A stretch of DNA of 64,000 nucleotides from assembly GCF_014196845.1 (NCBI RefSeq), contig NZ_JACIEM010000001.1, positions 1,240,001 to 1,304,000 on the forward strand, given 5' to 3'. The position numbers were made by a program, and so were the translations under genes. Numbering within the stretch: position 1 is the stretch's first letter; every line of letters begins with the position of its first letter. The notes beneath the pieces are model-generated. The model was not told the origin of the DNA, searched no databases, and saw only the letters and a list, made by a program, of their open reading frames with translations. The DNA comes from Aurantimonas endophytica. GTDB lineage: Bacteria > Pseudomonadota > Alphaproteobacteria > Rhizobiales > Rhizobiaceae. This document shows positions 54,151 through 62,494 of the stretch, one piece after another.

Positions 54151-55013
54151 TCAGCCGGCGATCTGCGCGACGTAGTCCCGGTAGGAGCGCAACGGACGGC
54201 CGAGCAGCGTGGTAAGCCGGTCGCGGTCCCCGGCATCGGGAACCATGCCGTCGGTGAGGAAGCGCTCGGCCATCAGGCGCATGTCGTAGGCCATCCAGCC
54301 CGGCATGAACTGGCGCAGGTTCTGCTCGAACCCGGCGGTGTCGTCGCCCGGATAGGCGATCGTGCGGCCGAGGACATCGGTCCAGATGGCGGCAGCGCTC
54401 GCGCCGGTCAGCGTGTCCGGACCGACGAGGTTGATGCGGGTGAGCGGGAGCGGCGCAGGCGACTCTTCCCGGCGGACCAGCTCGATCGCCGCGACCTCGC
54501 CGACGTCCCGGGCGTCGATCATCGCAACGCCCTTGTCGCCGATCGGCATGGGATAGATGCCGTGGCCGGTGACCACGTCTTTGATCGTGATCTCGTCGTC
54601 CATGTAATAGGCCGGGCGCAGGATGGTGGCGCTGAGGCCCATCTGCTCGATCATCCGCTCGACACCGAACTTGCCCGCAAAGTGCGGCACGTTCACGTAG
54701 ATGTCGCTGTGGATCACCGACAGGTAGACGATCCGCTCGATCCCGGCTTCCCGGGCGACGTTGAGGGCAATGAGCGCCTGGGTGTATTCGTCGGCGACGA
54801 CGCCGTTCAGCAGGAACAGCGTGGAGACGCCCGAAATGGCGCTTCGAAGGGATTCGACGTCGAGCAGGTCGCCTTTGACGACTCGACGCCAGCCGGGAAG
54901 CTTGCCTTCGAGGGGTCACGGACCAGGGCGCGCACATCGGCGCCGCGGTTGACGAGCTGTTCGACGACGTTGCTTCCGACATTGCCGGTGGCGCCGGTCA
55001 CGAGAATGGTCAT
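54151..55013 (-). pseudogene. NmrA/NAD(P)-binding family gene with a one-base frameshift
   Basis: The gene begins MTILVTGATGNVGSNVVEQL (Rossmann motif GATGNVG), continuing to SKASFPAGVE, then leaves its frame. In a second frame the protein continues at VVKGDLLDVESLRSAISGVS and STLFLLNGVVADEYTQALIA, to DYVAQIAG. Restoring one G near 54880-54884 on the coding strand (GAG-GTC-GTC-AAA instead of GAG-TCG-TCA-AA) gives an unbroken protein of about 287 residues, the normal size for NmrA-like or NAD(P)H-azoreductase proteins. The rest of the gene looks intact, so the break is recent, or a sequencing error. It is divergent from a LysR gene that probably controls it. Confidence 0.85.
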
Positions 55014-55068
55014 GGGGGAAAACTCCGGTTTGCGTTGGCTATGGTTGCAAGATCGATGATCCGCGTTC

Positions 55069-55086
55069 ATTCCAGTAGACGGGAAT
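55069..55086. promoter_or_regulatory. inverted repeat, probable LysR operator
   Basis: ATTCC (55069-55073) and GGAAT (55082-55086) are perfect inverted arms with an eight-base spacer, in the 94-base gap between the divergent NmrA-like and LysR genes. The size and spacing suit a LysR-type activator site. Confidence 0.5.
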
Positions 55087-55107
55087 TTTGGACACGGCGT
55101 CTCGCAG

Positions 55108-56010
55108 GTGGAACAGTTGGATCTTCTCGCCCTTGCCGACTTCAACCTCGTCGCCCGGCATGAAGGGTTCGGCCGGGCCGCACGCGCGACCGGGCGTCCC
55201 AAGGCGACGCTGTCGCGTCGGGTCACGGAACTGGAAGCCCGGCTCGACCTGCGGCTGTTCGAGCGCGGGGGCCGCGGGCTGAAGCTGACCGAGGAAGGAC
55301 GGGCGCTCTATGAGCGGACCGGGGCGCTCCTCACCGACCTCGAGGAGACCGCATCCGCCATCGCATCAGGCGGGAATCGACCCCGGGGGCGGCTGCGCAT
55401 CAGCGCGCCTCTGCTCTTCTCGCAAACCGCCATGGGCAAGCTCGCAGCCGGCTTTGCGCTGAAGCATCCCGAGGTCCGGCTCGAGGTGACGACGGAGGAT
55501 CGCGCCGTCGACATGGTGGAGGAAGCCTACGACCTCGTGATCCGGGTGAACCCGGAGCCCGACGAAAGCCTCGTCGGACGGATATTCCTTCGCGATCGGC
55601 TGCTGGTCGTGGCCAGCCCCGACCTGAAGCCGCCGGCCGAGGGATCGTCCGTCCCCGCCATCGTGCGCGGCGCCGTCCGTTCGGAAGAAACCTGGACGAT
55701 GACCACTGACAAGGACGAAGTGAGCATCTCGGTAACTCCGATGCTCAGCCTGTCGTCGCTCGTCATGGTACGCGACGCGGTACGGATGGGGGTCGGCGTC
55801 GGCCGGCTCCCGATCTCGCTCGTCAGCCATGATCTGGAAGCCGGACGGCTGGTCCGGTGGGGCGACGTCGAAGGTCCAGAGATTGCCCTCTGGACGCTGT
55901 ACCCAAGCCGTCGGCTGCTCAGCGCCCGCGTCTCCGCCTTTCTCGACCATCTCAGGGAAGCCTTCCCGAACGGGACGCCCGATGAGCTTGCGCGTTTTGT
56001 CGATCGATGA
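55108..56010 (+). CDS. LysR-family transcriptional regulator
   Basis: A 300-residue LysR protein. HTH: DLLALADFNLVARHEGFGRA, ATGRPKATLSRRVTELEARL, then LRLFERGGRGLKLTEEGRAL. The effector domain contains GRLRISAPLLFSQTAMGKLA and VEEAYDLVIRVNPEPDESLV, the pattern of CrgA/DmlR-type members. The GTG at 55108 gives a normal N-terminus but has no strong ribosome-binding site. It is divergent from the frameshifted NmrA gene and its downstream SRPBCC gene, the likely targets. Confidence 0.9.
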   Translation: MEQLDLLALADFNLVARHEGFGRAARATGRPKATLSRRVTELEARLDLRLFERGGRGLKLTEEGRALYERTGALLTDLEETASAIASGGNRPRGRLRISAPLLFSQTAMGKLAAGFALKHPEVRLEVTTEDRAVDMVEEAYDLVIRVNPEPDESLVGRIFLRDRLLVVASPDLKPPAEGSSVPAIVRGAVRSEETWTMTTDKDEVSISVTPMLSLSSLVMVRDAVRMGVGVGRLPISLVSHDLEAGRLVRWGDVEGPEIALWTLYPSRRLLSARVSAFLDHLREAFPNGTPDELARFVDR

Positions 56011-56186
56011 AACCGCCGCCAATTACCGGTCGCCGGCTGGTCATGTTCACCGATCCGCTCGAGGCAGGCGCGAGCAACGCCGCGCGTCAGCAGCAGGTCT
56101 GGCACACCCCGGCCGCTCACGGCATGCAAGGCTTGCGGCTGCGTCCCTGAATGTTCCCGCCACTCCTCGCGTCAGGCGTGAGGGGA

Positions 56187-57113
56187 TCAGGAGGCTTCCC
56201 GCCCGTGCAGCCTCGGCGCAAGATCGTGCACCAGTTCCGCCACCAGCGTGACCGCCGGATCCAGATCGGTGCGATGGTGTCTGACGAGGTTTAGCGACAC
56301 CGGCTCCAGCACGATCGGCGGCGGACGGGACGTCAGTCGCGTGGCGACGTTGGTTGCCAACACCCCTGTCGGGAAAGCGGCCAGCAGATCCGTCTCATGC
56401 AGCAACTCCAGCGCCTGCAGGAAGGTCGGCACGACGGTGGCGACGCGGCGATCGCGTCCGATCCGCGCCAGTGCCGCGTCGACCGACCCGCGCCTGTCCC
56501 CTCGACCCGACACGACGACGTGGGGGAATGCCAGCCAGCGGTCGATATCCAGCGTATGCGGTGCCGCAGCGGGATGGTCGTGTCGCATGATGATCGCATA
56601 CGGGTAGGTGCCGAGCGCTTCGGTTCGCAAGGATGCGCCCGAGGCGGACGCGACGGTGACGACAATATCCACCTCCCCGCGTTCGAGACGCTCGACCTCA
56701 TCGCCGACGTGCCAGGGATGGAAGATCAGATCGATGCCGGGAGCCCGCTTCGCCAACTCGGCCGCGAGGGCGGCGCCGAGAGCGGCCGCGGGGACGTCTG
56801 ACGCAACTAGCCGGACAGCGCCCCGCAGTTCGGTCAGATCCGGTGGCCCGTCCGAAACGATGGTCGCCAGTTCGGCAAGAGCGGCGCGCAGGGGGGCGCG
56901 GATAGCGTCAGCGCGCCGGGTCCGGCGAAGCCCCGCCGGCGGCGCGCGGACCAGCAGCGGGTCTCCGAAGAGCGCCCGTGCGCGAGCAAGCGCGTTCGAG
57001 GTAGCAGGTTGGGAGAGGCCGAGACGCCCGGCAGCCCGCCCGACATGCGCCTCGTCCAGAAGCGCATCCAGGATCACGAGCAGGTTGAGGTCGATACCGC
57101 GGAGCTTCACCAC
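56187..57113 (-). CDS. LysR-family transcriptional regulator (NodD/NahR-like type)
   Basis: A 308-residue LysR protein starting with LRGIDLNLLVILDALLDEAH, the typical start of the NodD/NahR-like subgroup, followed by GRLGLSQPATSNALARARAL and FGDPLLVRAPPAGLRRTRRA. The effector domain includes DVPAAALGAALAAELAKRAP and HDHPAAAPHTLDIDRWLAFP. It is divergent from the NAD(P)H oxidoreductase gene, with a perfect inverted repeat between them, which suggests direct control. Confidence 0.9.
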   Translation of the reverse strand: MVKLRGIDLNLLVILDALLDEAHVGRAAGRLGLSQPATSNALARARALFGDPLLVRAPPAGLRRTRRADAIRAPLRAALAELATIVSDGPPDLTELRGAVRLVASDVPAAALGAALAAELAKRAPGIDLIFHPWHVGDEVERLERGEVDIVVTVASASGASLRTEALGTYPYAIIMRHDHPAAAPHTLDIDRWLAFPHVVVSGRGDRRGSVDAALARIGRDRRVATVVPTFLQALELLHETDLLAAFPTGVLATNVATRLTSRPPPIVLEPVSLNLVRHHRTDLDPAVTLVAELVHDLAPRLHGREAS

Positions 57114-57138
57114 GTGAATGGCGTATCATAACAAACAT

Positions 57139-57152
57139 CATTTTGGAAAATG
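57139..57152. promoter_or_regulatory. inverted repeat, probable LysR operator
   Basis: CATTTT-GG-AAAATG is a perfect 14-base inverted repeat in the gap between the LysR gene and the NAD(P)H oxidoreductase gene, 43 bases upstream of the latter's GTG. Confidence 0.5.
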
Positions 57153-57194
57153 CCTGCCCGGCCGTGATATTCGCGCTTTCAAGGAGATCGCGCC

Positions 57195-57752
57195 GTGACC
57201 ACAGTCCTGTTACTCGCCCATCCTCAATTCGCCACGTCCCGGGTCAATCGCGCGCTGCTCGACGGGCTCGATGATTTGCCCGGACTGGAAGTGGCCGACC
57301 TTTACGCGCTCTACCCCGATGGCCAGGTCGACTACACGGTGGAGCGCGAGCGGATCCTGCGTGCGGACCGGTTGGTACTCCAGTTCCCGCTGTACTGGTA
57401 TTCGACCCCGCCGCTGCTCAAGCACTGGCAGGACGTCGTGCTGACGCCTCTGTTCTACGGCGAACCGGACATCGCGGCATCGACACGCGGACTGCCGTTT
57501 CTGGTTGCGACGACGACGGGTGGTCCGCCGGCGAGTTACCGATCGGACAGCCTGATCGGCTTGTCGATCACCGAACTGTTCGCGCCACTCAGGGCCACCG
57601 CGCGCAGGTGCGGCTGGCTATGGCAGACGCCGTTCGCCGTCCACGACGTGCGCAATCTCGACGATGCCGCGCTGGCCCGGGCGGCCAGGGACTACCGATC
57701 CGCGGTAGCCGCCACGCCGGCGTCGAGACAGACGACAGGGGTCGCCGCCTAG
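57195..57752 (+). CDS. flavodoxin-fold NAD(P)H oxidoreductase (MdaB/KefF-like)
   Basis: A 185-residue flavoprotein. The start VLLLAHPQFATSRVNRALLD is the FMN/FAD-phosphate loop of the NQO1/KefF family; RLVLQFPLYWYSTPPLLKHW is the highly conserved flavin and substrate site, and VATTTGGPPASYRSDSLIGL follows. These enzymes reduce quinones by two electrons and protect against electrophiles, or act as ancillary subunits of Kef channels. GTG start with AAGGAG eight bases upstream. It is divergent from the NodD-like LysR gene. No Kef channel is nearby, so quinone reduction is preferred. Confidence 0.88.
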   Translation: MTTVLLLAHPQFATSRVNRALLDGLDDLPGLEVADLYALYPDGQVDYTVERERILRADRLVLQFPLYWYSTPPLLKHWQDVVLTPLFYGEPDIAASTRGLPFLVATTTGGPPASYRSDSLIGLSITELFAPLRATARRCGWLWQTPFAVHDVRNLDDAALARAARDYRSAVAATPASRQTTGVAA

Positions 57753-57825
57753 CTTCGGCAGGCCCTCCCGTCACCAATGTTCGAACCCGCTGCGTCGACA
57801 CGACGGCCTACTAGGCAGATGATAT

Positions 57826-57838
57826 GTTATGATATAAC
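57826..57838. promoter_or_regulatory. Zur box upstream of the azt operon
   Basis: GTTATGATATAAC matches the gammaproteobacterial Zur core GTTATANTATAAC at all but one position. It lies 33 bases before the aztD start, in the AT-rich 57821-57842 stretch that probably includes the -10. Zinc-loaded Zur bound here would repress the operon. Confidence 0.8.
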
Positions 57839-57870
57839 GATACCCACGCTATGCGAAAAGGAGCGTGGGA

Positions 57871-59091
57871 ATGGTTCGATTGTCTTCCGTTATGAAGTTG
57901 CTGATTGCAGCCGCGGGGGCCGGAAGTCTGGCAGCGGGAAGCGCGCTGGCGCAGGACGGCGAAGCCCAGGAAGCGCATTACCGCCTGTTCGTCGGCGACC
58001 ACGAGCAGGGCATCGTGCGTGCGGTGGAGGTCGGTGACGGAGCGAGCGCCGGGGAGTTCAGGATCGACCAGACTCCCGCGCTCTATCCGAGCACCAGCGG
58101 CAAGACGGTCTTTGCGGTGCAGGGAGACGCCGGAAAGGTCGCGGTGATTTCCACCGGCATCCTGTTCGAAGACCACGGCGATCACGCCGACCTGCGCATC
58201 GAGGATGCCAGGCTTCTTCCTACAGTGATCGAAGGGACCAAGCCGGCCCACGTGATCGAGGGTTCGGGCACCATCGCCGTCTTCGACGACGGATCCGGGG
58301 ACGTTCAGCTATTTCCCGAAAGTCAGGTGCTGGAGGGCTCGTTCGCGCCACGGACCCTGTCGGCGGGCCCGGCCCATCACGGCCTCGCCGCGCCCATGGG
58401 CGATTTCACCGTCGTCTCGGTTCCCGACGAGGATCCCGAAGCGCCGCGCGTCGGTCTAAAGGTCATCGACGCCGATGGCAACCAGGTGGGTGATATCGTC
58501 GAGTGCCCCGCCGTGCATGGCCAGGCCCAGTCGGCGCGGGTTTTTGCGTTCGGCTGTCGCGACGGGATCGTTTTCGCCACGCCGGGCCGCGACTCTTCCG
58601 CTCCCGAGCTTGAGCACGTCTCCACGGCCGATCTCGGAGAGGACAATGTCTCGACGCTCAAGGGCGGCATCGCGATGCAGTTCTTCCTGGGCAATTACGG
58701 ACCCAGCGCCGTCGTACTGATCGAGCCGGGCAGCGACGCGATGTTCCGCAAGGTCGAGCTGCCGACACGACGGGTCGATTTCGCTCTCGATCCGGCACGG
58801 CCACGCAACGCCTTCATCCTCACCGAGGACGGCCAGCTCCATCGCCTCGACGTCCTGACCGGGGAGATCGAGGAGAGCGCGCGGGTCACGGAGCCCTACT
58901 CGATGGACGGCCACTGGCGCGATCCGCGGCCGCGCCTGGCGGTGGCGGGCGAACATGTCGCCATCACCGACCCGCGGCAGGGCCTCGTTAGGCTGGTCTC
59001 GACGGACACCCTGAAGGAAGAGCGCACGATCGCGGTCGAGGGAGTGCCCTTCACGATCACCGCCGTGGGTGGCTCGGGCGCCGTCCACTGA
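57871..59091 (+). CDS. aztD: AztD-like periplasmic zinc chaperone (beta-propeller)
   Basis: A 406-residue exported protein (signal MKLLIAAAGAGSLAAGSALA, cleavage near ALA-QD). The mature part has WD40-like repeats without the usual WD pairs: VGDHEQGIVRAVEVGDG, FAVQGDAGKVAVISTG, FEDHGDHADLRIEDARLLP and GKKP-like KPAHVIEGSG, then GPAHHGLAAPMGDFTVV, VECPAVHGQAQSARVFAFGC and YSMDGHWRDPRPRLAVAGEH. His-rich loops (FEDHGDHAD, AHHG, VHGQ, GHW) fit a zinc-binding role. In Paracoccus, AztD passes zinc to the binding protein AztC. AAGGAG sits seven bases before the ATG at 57871. It is first in the operon, directly after the Zur box. Confidence 0.88.
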   Translation: MVRLSSVMKLLIAAAGAGSLAAGSALAQDGEAQEAHYRLFVGDHEQGIVRAVEVGDGASAGEFRIDQTPALYPSTSGKTVFAVQGDAGKVAVISTGILFEDHGDHADLRIEDARLLPTVIEGTKPAHVIEGSGTIAVFDDGSGDVQLFPESQVLEGSFAPRTLSAGPAHHGLAAPMGDFTVVSVPDEDPEAPRVGLKVIDADGNQVGDIVECPAVHGQAQSARVFAFGCRDGIVFATPGRDSSAPELEHVSTADLGEDNVSTLKGGIAMQFFLGNYGPSAVVLIEPGSDAMFRKVELPTRRVDFALDPARPRNAFILTEDGQLHRLDVLTGEIEESARVTEPYSMDGHWRDPRPRLAVAGEHVAITDPRQGLVRLVSTDTLKEERTIAVEGVPFTITAVGGSGAVH

Positions 59092-59118
59092 TCGAAGCGT
59101 GATCGCTTCGGCTCGGCC

Positions 59119-59147
59119 GGAGGCGCCCGCCGCAAACGGGCGCCTCC
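59119..59147 (+). terminator. hairpin between aztD and the downstream azt genes
   Basis: GGAGGCGCCCG (59119-59129) pairs perfectly with CGGGCGCCTCC (59137-59147) around a seven-base loop. A second small hairpin precedes it (CGAAGCG/CGCTTCG, about 59094-59110). With no T-tract, it more likely attenuates or protects the aztD message than fully stops transcription. Confidence 0.55.
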
Positions 59148-59197
59148 CCCGCAAGCCGATCCTCTTCCCTTCCACGCAGCCCAGAAGAAGCGCCGCC

Positions 59198-59344
59198 ATG
59201 ACCGCCGCCCCCGAACCTTGTGCCCACGGCATGCAACGCACGTCGGCGCTGCGGCGCTCCGCCCTCCAGCGGCTGACGCTGGCGGCGATCCCGATCGCCT
59301 TCCTGTGGCTGGCAGTCGGCTTCGCGCTGGACGTCTTCGCATGA
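59198..59344 (+). CDS. small 48-residue membrane protein in the azt operon
   Basis: A short frame encoding MTAAPEPCAHGMQRTSALRR, then a single hydrophobic helix (LTLAAIPIAFLWLAVGFALD) and a VFA end. Its stop overlaps the aztA start by four bases (ATGA), so it is in the operon and coupled to aztA. The N-terminal CAHGM carries Cys, His and Met, which could bind a metal. No family assignment is possible. Upstream AGAAGAAG is only a weak ribosome-binding site. Confidence 0.6.
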   Translation: MTAAPEPCAHGMQRTSALRRSALQRLTLAAIPIAFLWLAVGFALDVFA

Positions 59345-60111
59345 AGACGACCGCGGCAATGCCTGTCGTCCGCCTCGACGATCTGACCCTCGCCTACCGC
59401 CGTCACCCGGCCGTTCACCACGTCACCGGCAGCTTCCCGGGCGGCTCGCTGACGGCGATCGTCGGGCCGAACGGCGCCGGCAAGTCGACCCTCCTCAAGG
59501 GCATCATGGGCCTGCTCCCGCCCTCGGAGGGCCGTGTCCATCTCGGCGGCGTGCGCCGCCGCGACATCGCCTACCTGCCTCAGGCCAGCGAGCTCGACAG
59601 ATCCTTCCCCGTCAGCGTGACCGATCTCGTCTCGCTGGGGGCGTGGCGCGAGGCGGGCATCTTCGGCCGCATCAAGGGCAAGGCCCTCGATCGCGTCTTC
59701 GAGGCGATAGAGGCGGTCGGGCTGGGCGGTTTCGAGGACCGCATCATCGGCACCCTCTCCGGCGGGCAGCTCCAGCGCGCGCTCTTCGCCCGGGTGCTCG
59801 TCCAGGATTCGCGCCTGCTGCTGCTCGACGAGCCGTTCACCGCCATCGACACGCGCACCGTGCTCGACCTCCTGGCCATCGTCCGCCGCTGGCACGGCGA
59901 GAGGCGCACCGTCATCGCCGTTCTCCACGACATGGATCTGGTGCGAGAGCACTTCCCGCAGACGCTGCTCATCGCCCGCGAACTGGTCGGCTGGGGCGAA
60001 ACCGGCGACGTGCTTCGGCCCGAGCGGCTGAAGGAGGCCCGGGCGCTGAGCGAGACGTGGAACGAGGACCCGCAATTCGCGGCTCCCCGTGGCGCAAGGA
60101 GGGCTGCATGA
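59341..60111 (+). CDS. aztA: zinc ABC transporter ATP-binding protein
   Basis: A 256-residue ATPase of the manganese/zinc importer group. Walker A is GPNGAGKST (about residues 42-50), then the Q-loop in IAYLPQASELDRSFPVSVTD, which is the typical metal-type sequence. The signature is LSGGQLQRALFARVL, Walker B LLLLDEPFTAIDTRT, and the H-loop AVLHDMDLV. Its start overlaps the small membrane protein gene and its end overlaps aztB, both by four bases. Confidence 0.93.
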   Translation: MKTTAAMPVVRLDDLTLAYRRHPAVHHVTGSFPGGSLTAIVGPNGAGKSTLLKGIMGLLPPSEGRVHLGGVRRRDIAYLPQASELDRSFPVSVTDLVSLGAWREAGIFGRIKGKALDRVFEAIEAVGLGGFEDRIIGTLSGGQLQRALFARVLVQDSRLLLLDEPFTAIDTRTVLDLLAIVRRWHGERRTVIAVLHDMDLVREHFPQTLLIARELVGWGETGDVLRPERLKEARALSETWNEDPQFAAPRGARRAA

Positions 60112-60992
60112 CCCTCATTGCCGCCGCATTCGACTACGCCGTCGCACCGTTCCTCGACTATGGCTTCATGCGCCGCGCGCTCGTCGGATGTCTCGCTCTC
60201 TCCTTCGGCGCCTGCCCGCTGGGCGTGCTTCTGGTCCTCCGGCGTATGAGCCTCGTCGGCGACGCGATGAGCCACGCGATCCTGCCGGGCGCCGCGGTGG
60301 GCTTCCTCCTCGCCGGTTTCTCGCTCTTCGCCATGACGGTCGGTGGCCTGGCCACCGGGCTCGCCGTGGCGGTGCTGGCCGGGCTCGTCTCGCGCTTCAC
60401 GCCGCTCCGGGAGGATGCGAGCTTCGCGGCCTTCTACCTCTCGTCGTTGGGGCTCGGCGTGCTGCTCGTCTCGGTGCACGGCTCGAACATCGACCTCCTG
60501 CACGTCCTCTTCGGCACCGTCCTCGCCCTGAACGATCCCGCCGTGCTGCTGATGGCGACGATCGCCACTGTCACCATGGCCGCGCTCTCCCTCCTCTACC
60601 GCCCGCTGATCGCCGAATGCCTCGATCCCGGCTTCCTGCGTTCGGTCGGCGGTGGCGGCGGGATCGTCCACATGCTGTTCGTGACGCTCGTCGTCCTGAA
60701 TCTGGTCGGCGGCTTCCAGGCGCTCGGCACGCTGATGGTCGTCGGCATCATGATGCTGCCGGCGGCATCCTCGCGCTTCTGGGCCGAGACGGTGCCCGGC
60801 CAGATGGCCGTCTCCGCCGCGATCGGCCTTGCCGCCTCGATGGTCGGGCTCCTCTTATCCTACCACCACGACTTGCCCGCCTCGCCGGCGATCATCCTGT
60901 CGGCGAGCGCGGTCTATGCCGTCTCGGTCCTGCTCGGGCGCTTCGACAGCGTCGCCGCGCGGGCCGTCCTTCGCCCCCACTACCATTACTGA
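60108..60992 (+). CDS. aztB: zinc ABC transporter permease
   Basis: A 294-residue membrane protein of the ABC-3 family with eight or so helices. Landmarks are FMRRALVGCLALSFGACPLG, VLLVLRRMSLVGDAMSHAIL and PGAAVGFLLAG, the family's most conserved stretch, followed by FLRSVGGGGGIVHMLFVTLV and ALGTLMVVGIMMLPAASSRF. It ends with a His/Tyr-rich RPHYHY. AAGGAGG lies before the ATG that overlaps the aztA stop. Confidence 0.93.
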   Translation: MTLIAAAFDYAVAPFLDYGFMRRALVGCLALSFGACPLGVLLVLRRMSLVGDAMSHAILPGAAVGFLLAGFSLFAMTVGGLATGLAVAVLAGLVSRFTPLREDASFAAFYLSSLGLGVLLVSVHGSNIDLLHVLFGTVLALNDPAVLLMATIATVTMAALSLLYRPLIAECLDPGFLRSVGGGGGIVHMLFVTLVVLNLVGGFQALGTLMVVGIMMLPAASSRFWAETVPGQMAVSAAIGLAASMVGLLLSYHHDLPASPAIILSASAVYAVSVLLGRFDSVAARAVLRPHYHY

Positions 60993-61011
60993 TCCCATGA
61001 AAGGACATCCC

Positions 61012-62007
61012 ATGCGATTCCGGACCACGATACTCGCACTCTCGCTCGGTGCCTCGCTGAGCGCCCTCGCCTCGCAGGCAGGCGCGCAGGAACCGGTCAA
61101 GGTCGTCGCCTCCTTCTCTATCCTCGGCGACATGGTGAAGCAGATCGGCGGCGATCACGTCGAGCTGACGACGCTCGTCGGCCCCGACGGCGACGCCCAC
61201 GTCTACGAACCGACACCGTCCGACGCACGCGCCGTCGGTGCGGCGGACGTCCTCGTCGTCAACGGCCTGCAGTTTGAAGGCTGGCTTCCGCGCCTCGTAG
61301 AGACGGCCGAGTTCAAGGGCGAGGAGATCGTCGCTACCACCGGCATCCAGCCGATCCCCTTCGCAGAGGAAGAAGAGGGCCACGATCCCACCGCGGGCGA
61401 ACATGCTGAAGCCGGCCACGACGATCATGCCCACGAGGCGGGCGAAGCCGCCGGGCACGAGGGCCATGATCACGGGGCGAACGACCCGCATGCCTGGCAG
61501 AGCCTGTCGAACGGCGTCGTCTATGCCGAGAACATCGTCAAGGGCCTGGCGGCCGCCGATCCCGACAATGCCACCGACTACCGCGCCCGGGGCGACGCCT
61601 ATATCGGCGAGATCAGGGCGATGGACGAGCGGGTGAAGACGGAACTCGCCGCCATCCCGGAAGACAGGCGCAAAGTCGTGACCTCGCACGATGCCTTCGG
61701 CTATTTCGCCAAGGCCTACGACGTCACCTTCATCGCTCCGGAGGGTGTCTCGACGGAAGCCGAGGCCTCGGCAGCCGATGTCGCCAAGATCATCGACCAG
61801 ATCAGGCACGACGGCATCTCTGCGGTGTTCGTCGAAAACATCAGCGATACGCGGCTGATCGACCGGATCGCGGCGGAGACCGACGCCAAGGTCGGCGGCA
61901 CGCTCTACTCCGACGCGCTGTCGGGCGCGGACGGGCCCGCCCCGACCTATCTCGACATGTTCCAGTACAATATCGAGCAGATCGTCGCCGCCCTGAAGAC
62001 GAGCTGA
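61012..62007 (+). CDS. aztC: zinc ABC transporter substrate-binding protein
   Basis: A 331-residue exported protein (signal FRTTILALSLGASLSALASQ, cleavage near AGA-QE) of the cluster A-I metal-binding family. The probable zinc ligands are His63 (DAHVYEPTPSDA), His160 (NDPHAWQSLSNG), His226 (VVTSHDAFGYFAKAY) and Asp301 (LYSDALSG). A flexible His/Asp/Glu-rich loop (about residues 119-156, with GHDDHAHEAG and GHEGHDHGAND) is a zinc-capturing element typical of Zn- rather than Mn-specific members. It receives zinc from AztD and passes it to AztB. AAAGGA precedes the ATG. Confidence 0.94.
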   Translation: MRFRTTILALSLGASLSALASQAGAQEPVKVVASFSILGDMVKQIGGDHVELTTLVGPDGDAHVYEPTPSDARAVGAADVLVVNGLQFEGWLPRLVETAEFKGEEIVATTGIQPIPFAEEEEGHDPTAGEHAEAGHDDHAHEAGEAAGHEGHDHGANDPHAWQSLSNGVVYAENIVKGLAAADPDNATDYRARGDAYIGEIRAMDERVKTELAAIPEDRRKVVTSHDAFGYFAKAYDVTFIAPEGVSTEAEASAADVAKIIDQIRHDGISAVFVENISDTRLIDRIAAETDAKVGGTLYSDALSGADGPAPTYLDMFQYNIEQIVAALKTS

Positions 62008-62020
62008 TCCCGACTTGCCC

Positions 62021-62061
62021 GAGGCACGGGACGCCGGCTCAGGCCGTCCGTCCCGTGCCTC
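62021..62061 (+). terminator. hairpin between aztC and zur
   Basis: GAGGCACGGGACG (62021-62033) pairs perfectly with 62049-62061 (13 bp), around a 15-base loop that itself has GGC/GCC. It lies just before the zur start, without a T-tract; it may attenuate transcription into zur. Confidence 0.55.
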
Positions 62062-62080
62062 CAGATCTTCGCGAGGATGC

Positions 62081-62494
62081 ATGGGACGATCGATGGACAC
62101 GGTGCGCAATCACGAGCGGGTCTACCAGGTGCTCGAGGCGGCCCGCACGCCGCTCTCGGCCTATGCGCTTCTGGCAGCACTGCGTGGCCAGGGGATCACC
62201 GCACCGCTGACGGTCTACCGCGCCCTCGAACGGCTGGTGCTGGAGGGGCGCGTGCATCGCCTGGAATCCCTCACGGCATATGTCGTCTGCCGTCACCCGA
62301 GCGAGCATGCCGGCGGGAGCGCCGTCTTCGCGATCTGCCGGGATTGCGGGATTGCCGAGGAACTCGTCCAGCCGGCGGCCTTCGCCAGGCTGCGCGAGGC
62401 GGGAGAGCGGCACGGCTTTGCCACCGACGAAGCCTCGATCGAACTGCGGGGTTATTGCGCCGCCTGCCGGGAAAGGGCGGAAGCGCATGCCTGA
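62081..62494 (+). CDS. zur: Fur-family zinc uptake regulator Zur
   Basis: A 137-residue Fur-family protein. The winged helix is in ERVYQVLEAARTPLSAYALL and APLTVYRALERLVLEGRVHR. The regulatory-site segment VVCRHPSEHAGGSAVFAICR precedes the structural zinc cysteines Cys86, Cys89 (CRDCG) and Cys126, Cys129 (CAAC). This pattern and its place behind aztC favour Zur over Fur. Start choice: the ATG at 62081 has GAGG seven bases upstream; Met62093 is also possible. It overlaps the downstream COG0523 gene by eight bases. It should repress the operon through the box at 57826-57838, forming a feedback loop. Confidence 0.88.
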   Translation: MGRSMDTVRNHERVYQVLEAARTPLSAYALLAALRGQGITAPLTVYRALERLVLEGRVHRLESLTAYVVCRHPSEHAGGSAVFAICRDCGIAEELVQPAAFARLREAGERHGFATDEASIELRGYCAACRERAEAHA

